Source: Chloroflexota bacterium
GTDB taxonomy: Bacteria > Chloroflexota > Anaerolineae > UBA1429
DNA length: 8,142 nt
Assembly: GCA_012513595.1 (NCBI GenBank)
Contig: JAAZBY010000051.1
Location: 1 to 8,142 of the forward strand
Direction of reading: 5' to 3'
The position numbers and the translations under genes are program-made. Shown here piece after piece: positions 5,853 through 8,142 of the stretch (positions within the stretch are counted from its first letter, which is position 1; each line of letters begins with the position of its first letter). A model generated the notes under the pieces. It was not told the DNA's origin. It searched no databases and saw only the letters and a program-made list of their open reading frames with translations.

Positions 5853-6227
5853 ATGGCGATCAAGAAGTCTCACCATATCGCTCTCAAGGTCAAGGACGTG
5901 GCCGCGAGCAAGGCGTTCTACACGGAAACGCTCGGGTTCCCCGTGAACGGGCAGATCCCCGGCCGCGAGATCTACTTTATCGACATCGGCGGCACCTGTA
6001 TCGAGCTGATGGCCGCTGGCGAGGGTGATGTCGCCAGCCAGGCGGCAGGGTTCGTGCACCTGGCCTTCGAGGTCGACGACGTCGACGCCACCTACCGCGA
6101 CTTTGTGGCCAGGGGCATTACGTTCACTGTGGAGCCCAAGAACGTCGGCGACATCCGCCTGTGCTTCTTCGAGGACCCCGACGGGAACACGCTGGAACTG
6201 TTCAAGAGCCCCACGTTGACCTGGTAA
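5853..6227 (+). CDS. VOC superfamily (glyoxalase I-like) metalloenzyme
   Basis: This 124-residue protein has the two beta-alpha-beta-beta-beta halves of the vicinal oxygen chelate fold, which includes glyoxalase I, methylmalonyl-CoA epimerase, fosfomycin-resistance proteins and extradiol dioxygenases. The four expected metal ligands are all in place: His8 in HHIALKVKD, Glu51 in GGTCIELM, His69 in GFVHLAFEVDD and Glu115 in DPDGNTLELF. The His-Glu-His-Glu set and the EDPDGNTLEL ending look most like glyoxalase I-type or epimerase-type members, so a catalytically active divalent-metal enzyme is likely. The substrate cannot be fixed; glyoxalase I and methylmalonyl-CoA epimerase are both reasonable. 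AGGAGG precedes ATG 5853; the open frame continues far upstream but that part reads through the divergent promoter region. It appears to be a single-gene unit, with its own promoter and a strong hairpin just after the stop. Confidence 0.9.
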   Translation: MAIKKSHHIALKVKDVAASKAFYTETLGFPVNGQIPGREIYFIDIGGTCIELMAAGEGDVASQAAGFVHLAFEVDDVDATYRDFVARGITFTVEPKNVGDIRLCFFEDPDGNTLELFKSPTLTW

Positions 6228-6233
6228 GGCCAC

Positions 6234-6267
6234 GAGGCGCCGAACCCCCGCAGGGGTTCGGCGCCTC
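6234..6267. terminator. Hairpin between convergent VOC gene and TIM-barrel gene
   Basis: GAGGCGCCGAACCCC (6234-6248), a CGCA loop and the exact complementary arm (6253-6267) form a perfect 15-bp stem starting 7 bp after the VOC stop codon and ending 30 bp from the stop of the leftward gene. It is probably a bidirectional transcription end. No T-run follows on either strand, so release may be U-tract-independent or factor-assisted, or the stem may mainly protect 3' ends. Confidence 0.7.
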
Positions 6268-6297
6268 ACCGTTGGCGGATGCCTTCCTGGGCGCTGC

Positions 6298-7140
6298 CTA
6301 CAACCCGGCGACCGCCCAGATCTTGTCCAGCGAGGCCGCGGTCTCCGCAACGGCTTCCTCAGCCGGCAGGCGGCGGATGCGGTCTGAGAACGGCTCCACA
6401 ATCACGGGACCGCTGTAGGCCATCTTGTCCAGCGCGCGCATGAACGTGCGCATGTCGATCACGCCCGTCTCGCCGGGCATGGCCCGCTCGCGGTCCAGCT
6501 GCTCGTTGGCCGTCCGGCCGGCGATGGCGTCGTTCACGTGCACCCCGATGACCAGCGCGTCCGATAGCTTGGCGAGATCGGCCGGGTCGCCGCCGGTGGT
6601 GAACCAGTGGAAGGCGTCAAGCAGGAAGCCGAGGTTGTCGGCACCGACAGCGCCGATCAGTTCCAGCATACCGTCGATATCGTGGATAAAGGGGTTGGGC
6701 TTGCCGGCGCGCAGGGTAGCCGGCCCCACGAACTCGAGCCCGTAGCGAATGCCATGGTCGGCCATCACCTCACACAGGCTCGCCGTGCGGCGCCGCAGCT
6801 GCTGAAAGTTCTCCGTGTAGGTCAGCGTCTCATGGAACGGCATGATCCAGGTCAGAATGCGCCTGCAGCCGACCTCGGCAAGGAGCGAGGCCGCCGCGGG
6901 AAAGTCGGCCAGGCCCTCCTTGAAGGTGGCCTCGTCGCCGCGAAAGTTCACGGGCACCCCCGCAGTGCCGGCGCGCAGGCCGTGCTTGGCCAGGATCTCC
7001 TTCACCTGTCCGGCGCCCAGCTCGCGGATGGTGCTCACCTCCAACGACACGGCCTGGAAGCCGTGCGCCGCGGCCAGGCGAGCCTCCTCAGCAAACGCAA
7101 CCTTTACCCCGATGGGGCCACTCGCCAGCTCTCTGTACAC
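6298..7140 (-). CDS. Sugar phosphate isomerase/epimerase-like protein (xylose isomerase-like TIM barrel)
   Basis: From a GTG at 7140 the protein has 280 residues and the pattern of the AP endonuclease 2/xylose isomerase-like TIM-barrel superfamily, whose members isomerise or epimerise sugars or cyclitols with a divalent metal. An early strand and helix are seen in AFAEEARLAAAHGFQAVSLEV. Candidate metal ligands lie at the ends of the later strands: Glu136 in GLEFVGP, Asp175 and His178 in LDAFHWF, His201 in GVHVNDA and Glu249 in VIVEPF. The spread of ligands suits sugar epimerases and inosose dehydratase- or hydroxypyruvate isomerase-like proteins. The substrate is not determinable. The GTG start is set by AGGAGG at 7146-7151; the open frame continues to an ATG at 7230, but that would overlap the preceding nucleotidyltransferase by 40 bp and add a non-family N-terminus. 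It follows that gene by 50 bp on the same strand and is probably its operon partner. Confidence 0.85.
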   Translation of the reverse strand: MYRELASGPIGVKVAFAEEARLAAAHGFQAVSLEVSTIRELGAGQVKEILAKHGLRAGTAGVPVNFRGDEATFKEGLADFPAAASLLAEVGCRRILTWIMPFHETLTYTENFQQLRRRTASLCEVMADHGIRYGLEFVGPATLRAGKPNPFIHDIDGMLELIGAVGADNLGFLLDAFHWFTTGGDPADLAKLSDALVIGVHVNDAIAGRTANEQLDRERAMPGETGVIDMRTFMRALDKMAYSGPVIVEPFSDRIRRLPAEEAVAETAASLDKIWAVAGL

Positions 7141-7145
7141 CTTTT

Positions 7146-7151
7146 CCTCCT
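7146..7151 (-). promoter_or_regulatory. Ribosome-binding site that sets a GTG start
   Basis: On the minus strand a perfect AGGAGG lies 5 nt before GTG 7140 of the TIM-barrel gene. It decides for GTG over the upstream in-frame ATG at 7230. Confidence 0.75.
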
Positions 7152-7190
7152 GCTCTGATGTTGGTACCCGACGGGTGGTGATGCCTCCCC

Positions 7191-7955
7191 CTACCTGACC
7201 GCTCGCAGGTAAGGGCCATAGTCCTCGCAAGCCTTGCCGGTGACCTTCTGCGCCCAGTAGGCGCCGGCGCGGAAGAGGCTCTCGAAGGTCCCCGCGTCAG
7301 ACCAGAAGCCGCCCAGCTCGGCCCAGCGCAGTTCCCCGCTCTCGATATAGAGGTTGTTGACGTCGGTGATCTCCAGCTCGCCGCGCCCAGACGGCTTGAG
7401 CGTGCGGATGTAGTCGAACACGCGAAAGTCGTACAGGTAGAGCCCCGTCACGGCATACTGGCTCTTGGGGTCGGCCGGCTTTTCCTCGATGGCCAGTATC
7501 CGCCGTGGGTCGGCCGGGTCGAACACCGGCACGCCGAAGCGGTGCGGATCGGGCACCTCGCGCAGGAAGACCATGGCGCCCTTGTCGAAGGAGCGCACCG
7601 CCTCGCCGATGCTGGCATCGGTGGTGTTGTCACCCAGGATGACGGCCACATTGCCGCCGTCAGCAAAGTCCCGGCAGAGCCCCAGGGCCTCGGCGATACC
7701 GCCCTCGCGTTCCTGGTAGGCGTACTCGAGATGGGTCAACCCCAACTCCTTGCCATTCTTTAGCACACGGATAAAGTCGCCGGCATAGGGCCCGCCGGTG
7801 ACGATGATCACCTCGGTGATGCCCGCCTCCACCAGGGTGGCGATCGGGTAGTGCACCATGGGACGGTCGAACACCGGCAGCAGGTGCTTGTTGGTGGCAT
7901 GGGTCAGGGGGTAGAGGCGACTGCCAAGCCCACCCGCCAGGATAATGCCTTTCAC
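7191..7955 (-). CDS. Sugar-1-phosphate nucleotidyltransferase (RmlA/RfbA-like, short form)
   Basis: This 254-residue cytoplasmic enzyme should join a sugar-1-phosphate to an NTP, giving an NDP-sugar and pyrophosphate. The nearest familiar type is glucose-1-phosphate thymidylyltransferase (dTDP-glucose for rhamnose-type pathways). KGIILAGGLGSRLYPLT (2-18) with NKHLLPVFDRPMVHYPI (22-38) is the nucleotide-binding signature of the NTP_transferase family. QEREGGIAEAL (81-91), ILGDN (106-110) and EEKP (157-160) follow, and WSDAGT (218-223) ends the conserved core. Asp109 and Asp220 are the likely metal ligands. The protein stops about 30 residues after this core, whereas RmlA proteins are near 290 residues; the missing part is the C-terminal helical segment linked to allostery and oligomer contacts. 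The start codon is GTG with GAGAGG just upstream. It lies 35 bp after the URO-D-like gene. Sugar and nucleotide specificity are inferred only broadly. Confidence 0.9.
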   Translation of the reverse strand: MKGIILAGGLGSRLYPLTHATNKHLLPVFDRPMVHYPIATLVEAGITEVIIVTGGPYAGDFIRVLKNGKELGLTHLEYAYQEREGGIAEALGLCRDFADGGNVAVILGDNTTDASIGEAVRSFDKGAMVFLREVPDPHRFGVPVFDPADPRRILAIEEKPADPKSQYAVTGLYLYDFRVFDYIRTLKPSGRGELEITDVNNLYIESGELRWAELGGFWSDAGTFESLFRAGAYWAQKVTGKACEDYGPYLRAVR

Positions 7956-7990
7956 GTGGTCCTCTCTTTCTCTGTGGTCGGCCGGGCGCC

Positions 7991-8142
7991 TCAGGCAAGC
8001 GCCTCATCCAGCATGGCCAGGTAGTTGTCTACGGGGACGTAGCTCGGGATCGAGTTCCCCGACCCGATGGCGAACCGGCCCCGCGGGTGGCACGCTTCGA
8101 TGAGGGCACGCGTCGCCGTGCGCACCTCCTGCGGCGTGCGGC
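7991..8142 (-). CDS. Uroporphyrinogen decarboxylase-like (URO-D family) protein, C-terminal fragment
   Basis: Only the last 49 residues before the TGA are in the window. They read RTPQEVRTATRALIEACHPR and then GRFAIGSGNSIPSYVPVDNY, ending LAMLDEALA. The stretch GRFAIGSGNSIPSYVPVDN resembles the C-terminal end of URO-D-fold proteins, which often have a GGYIxGxGxSIPxxVPxEN-like pattern before a final helix. That superfamily includes haem-pathway uroporphyrinogen decarboxylase and corrinoid-dependent methyltransferases such as MtaA/CmuA-type proteins. The SGNSIP wording favours the broader methyltransferase-like branch over true HemE, but this is a judgement from a short fragment. It is first in the visible leftward cluster, ending 35 bp before the nucleotidyltransferase. 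Confidence 0.7.
   Translation of the reverse strand, partial: RTPQEVRTATRALIEACHPRGRFAIGSGNSIPSYVPVDNYLAMLDEALA

Noticed and set aside
7141..7230. ATG 7230 as start of the TIM-barrel gene
   Set aside because: It would overlap the upstream nucleotidyltransferase and add 30 unrelated residues, while GTG 7140 has a perfect RBS.
1..8142. CRISPR arrays, insertion sequences, tRNA or rRNA genes
   Set aside because: No regularly spaced direct repeats, transposase motifs, terminal inverted repeats or recognisable tRNA/rRNA stretches were seen, and the non-coding gaps are too short for most of them.

Overview
The window is a strongly GC-rich, densely coded bacterial chromosome segment with no sign of mobile DNA, CRISPR arrays or RNA genes. 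Gene content is mostly housekeeping: a bacterial-type aspartyl-tRNA synthetase, lipoprotein signal peptidase II and an RluA-family pseudouridine synthase, plus small metabolic enzymes. The protein styles and the sugar and URO-D-like genes at the right end would fit Chloroflexota (Anaerolineae-like) or a similar environmental GC-rich lineage. That placement is an inference from general resemblance and is not proven by the sequence.

Layout. (1) A leftward unit, lspA > rluD-like > threonine aldolase (2341 down to 1, the last gene cut by the window edge), has a good sigma70-type promoter at 2432-2460. (2) A rightward unit, aspS > ridA (2623-4813), has a TTGGGG-N17-TATAAT promoter at 2551-2579. 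The 281-bp gap between these divergent units also holds a perfect 20-bp palindrome. (3) A leftward class I methyltransferase-like gene (5688-4882) converges on ridA, and a perfect 15-bp-stem hairpin lies between them. (4) A rightward VOC/glyoxalase-fold metalloenzyme gene (5853-6227) is divergent from the methyltransferase; their two promoters have -35 boxes back to back, 4 bp apart. (5) A leftward three-gene cluster enters from the right edge: a URO-D-like C-terminus (8142-7991), a sugar-1-phosphate nucleotidyltransferase (7955-7191) and a xylose-isomerase-like TIM barrel (7140-6298). It converges on the VOC gene across a second 15-bp-stem hairpin.

How the genes work together. lspA and rluD are a familiar pairing (lipoprotein maturation and rRNA modification). 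aspS-ridA joins translation to reactive-imine clean-up. The AspRS carries His31 and Gly83, the residue pair associated with non-discriminating enzymes that also charge tRNA-Asn; this would imply GatCAB-dependent Asn-tRNA synthesis. The right-hand cluster mixes nucleotide-sugar synthesis with a sugar isomerase/epimerase fold and a URO-D/corrinoid-methyltransferase-like protein, so its joint role is open.

Several starts were chosen from ribosome-binding sites and promoters rather than from the longest open frame: GTG for threonine aldolase, the nucleotidyltransferase and the TIM barrel; ATG 2623 for aspS; ATG 5688 for the methyltransferase; ATG 5853 for the VOC protein. No clearly new biological system is visible. 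The best leads are the AspRS specificity signature, the methyltransferase with an altered SAM motif and an unexplained C-terminal region, the palindrome in the lspA leader, and the paired promoters at 5721-5782.
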